A stretch of 41,013 nucleotides of DNA from an uncultured SAR86 cluster bacterium (lineage in GTDB: Bacteria; Pseudomonadota; Gammaproteobacteria; Magnimaribacterales; Magnimaribacteraceae): contig CACAGI010000012.1 of the NCBI GenBank assembly GCA_902532015.1, positions 1 through 41,013 of the forward strand, in the 5' to 3' direction. The number at the start of each line of letters is the position of its first letter. Positions within the stretch are counted from its first letter, which is position 1. The notes under the pieces are model-generated. The model ran no database searches. It had not been told where the DNA came from and saw only the letters and a program-made list of their open reading frames with translations. A program made the position numbers and the translations under genes. Of this stretch, positions 39,962 through 41,013 are shown in pieces.

Positions 39962-41013
39962 TTATTCGATTACTTGAATCCTTCCTTCATGCTTCGGTTC
40001 ATATGACTTTCTCTCCTTTAGAAAATTTTCAACTTCGTCAATTATCAAAACGCCGCTATCAATATATTCTATTGAATTCAGAAATTCTAAGTACCCATCT
40101 CCACCTCGAGCAACAATATCTGGAGCTGCTACCCAGTAATCTTGATCATCATTTATCAATTCACCTTTGATCCAGATATCAAGAACTTTGTTTCTTGGGC
40201 TAAAAGAATATTTTGCATTTTTTGATACCTGTAATACTCCATTTGTCATGCCAGCAGCATGATCAAAGATTAGTTTTACTTGGGACCCTTTAAGTTTTGT
40301 CATCACTATAGTATTTGGGAAAGGAAAAGCAGAAATTAAATCCCCTTTTGAGATAGACCCTGCATCAATATCTTGCCTAAGACCGCCACTATTCATAACA
40401 GCTATATCTATTCTTTCATCAAAAGCCGCAATGGCATCTGTAAATAAATTACCCATACTCGATTCCTTGCCATATGCTCTAACTAGTTTTTTTGTTAAGG
40501 AGGCTATAGGAACTGAAGCTATTTTTTCTACCTCTTGCTGCCAATAAGTAATTTCCCTGAGCATATCAGTATCATCTTCTACTTCATCATCATAAATTGT
40601 TATCAATTGATTTGAATGCGAAACTATTCTTTTCTTATCTGTATCGTATTTTATTTGTAGCTTTCCAAGCTCTGTTGAAGTCGCATTAGTTGAAACAATA
40701 ATTGTTCCATTAGAAACTAGAGCCTTGTCTGTTCCCTGATGGGCATGTCCAGTTACAATAATATCTACCCCAGGAACATTCTGAGCAAGAAGAATGTCTT
40801 TATAAAGATTCCTTTCGACATCAGTTAATCCAATGGTAGATTGCCTGGCTGGCATTCCTTGATGAACACTAAGTATTATGAGATCTGTAATAGGTTCTAA
40901 TTCCTCGATGTATTGTCTTAAATACTTTTCTTCATCCCTGGCTTCAATACCTTCTGTCATTTTTAAATTGATGGTGTCATAGAAAGCAAATTTTCCATGA
41001 AGCCCAATTATTC
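39962..41013 (-). CDS. 5'-nucleotidase family (UshA-type) metallophosphoesterase, 3' part
   Basis: The gene's 5' end lies beyond the window: the frame stays open past the ATG at 40960 to the edge, adding residues such as IIGLHGKFAFYDT. The visible 349 residues hold the end of the metallophosphoesterase domain (SVHQGMP and VTGHAHQG, with metal ligands) and the substrate-binding domain, marked by GNLFTDAIAAF, NSGGLRQDIDAGSISKGDL and VARGGDGYLEF. UshA-type enzymes hydrolyse 5'-nucleotides and UDP-sugars, usually in the periplasm. With a nucleoside hydrolase and ribokinase elsewhere in the window, nucleotides could be taken down to ribose 5-phosphate. Whether a signal peptide exists cannot be seen. 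Confidence 0.9.
   Translation of the reverse strand, partial: IIGLHGKFAFYDTINLKMTEGIEARDEEKYLRQYIEELEPITDLIILSVHQGMPARQSTIGLTDVERNLYKDILLAQNVPGVDIIVTGHAHQGTDKALVSNGTIIVSTNATSTELGKLQIKYDTDKKRIVSHSNQLITIYDDEVEDDTDMLREITYWQQEVEKIASVPIASLTKKLVRAYGKESSMGNLFTDAIAAFDERIDIAVMNSGGLRQDIDAGSISKGDLISAFPFPNTIVMTKLKGSQVKLIFDHAAGMTNGVLQVSKNAKYSFSPRNKVLDIWIKGELINDDQDYWVAAPDIVARGGDGYLEFLNSIEYIDSGVLIIDEVENFLKERKSYEPKHEGRIQVIE

Noticed and set aside
40958-40960. The ATG at 40960 as the start of the 5'-nucleotidase gene
   Set aside because: The frame stays open upstream to the window edge, and the metallophosphoesterase domain would otherwise lack its first half.

Overview
The window is 41 kb of AT-rich, tightly packed bacterial chromosome with 40 protein genes (two cut by the window ends) and one tRNA. 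The LpxC/SecA/ArgJ/CoaE/YacG set points to a Gram-negative gammaproteobacterium. Very short gaps, convergent genes that touch or overlap, no recognisable transcription factor or mobile element, and many hydrolases, acyl-CoA enzymes and Fe(II) dioxygenases suggest a streamlined marine heterotroph. SAR86-type lineages come to mind, but that is inference from style and content, not from a marker search. No gene-free stretch exceeds about 160 bases, and the largest gap holds the tRNA.

Layout. (A) 1-5225, + strand: housekeeping genes rlmB (5' end missing), lpxC, secA and argJ. (B) 5238-6918, - strand: an alpha/beta hydrolase, then coaE and yacG. (C) 6956-10871, + strand: a three-gene unit of an Nramp-fold transporter lacking the usual metal-site motifs, a class III aminotransferase and a cytoplasmic GH63/GH37-like glycosidase. 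(D) 10880-12720, - strand: tRNA-Ala(UGC), a Met/His-rich lipoprotein with a probable beta-barrel, and a PepSY-type membrane protein. (E) 12773-16878: crotonase, SDR dehydrogenase, carboxylesterase and nucleoside hydrolase on alternating strands. (F) 16879-31026, - strand: a 13-gene co-directional run with gaps of 1-48 nt. It encodes an SGNH protein, alkaline phosphatase, a phospho-lyase-type class III enzyme, an APH-family kinase, a small membrane protein, a GSAM-like aminotransferase, a copper amine oxidase, a medium-chain reductase, peptide deformylase, an ADP-ribosylglycohydrolase-family protein, ribokinase, a PhyH-type dioxygenase and an acyl-CoA synthetase. (G) 31079-34221, + strand: crotonase, HSL-type hydrolase and a secreted PHP-domain protein. 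(H) 34218-41013, - strand: TauD-type dioxygenase, NTF2-like protein, fatty-acid desaturase, small membrane protein, sulfatase, alpha/beta hydrolase, nitroreductase and 5'-nucleotidase (5' end missing).

How the genes may work together (inference). Region F looks like a scavenging island for amines and amino alcohols: the kinase and phospho-lyase would turn an amino alcohol into an aldehyde, ammonia and phosphate, and the copper amine oxidase would oxidise primary amines. The same island and its flanks carry a ribose-salvage set (5'-nucleotidase, nucleoside hydrolase, ADP-ribosylglycohydrolase-like protein, ribokinase). An acyl-CoA theme (CoA ligase, PhyH, two crotonases, SDR) runs alongside. 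Region H pairs a TauD-type dioxygenase with a sulfatase, suggesting organosulfur use. Region C could import and break down a glycosylated, amine-bearing compound. The best candidates for something undescribed are the region C trio and the region F island.
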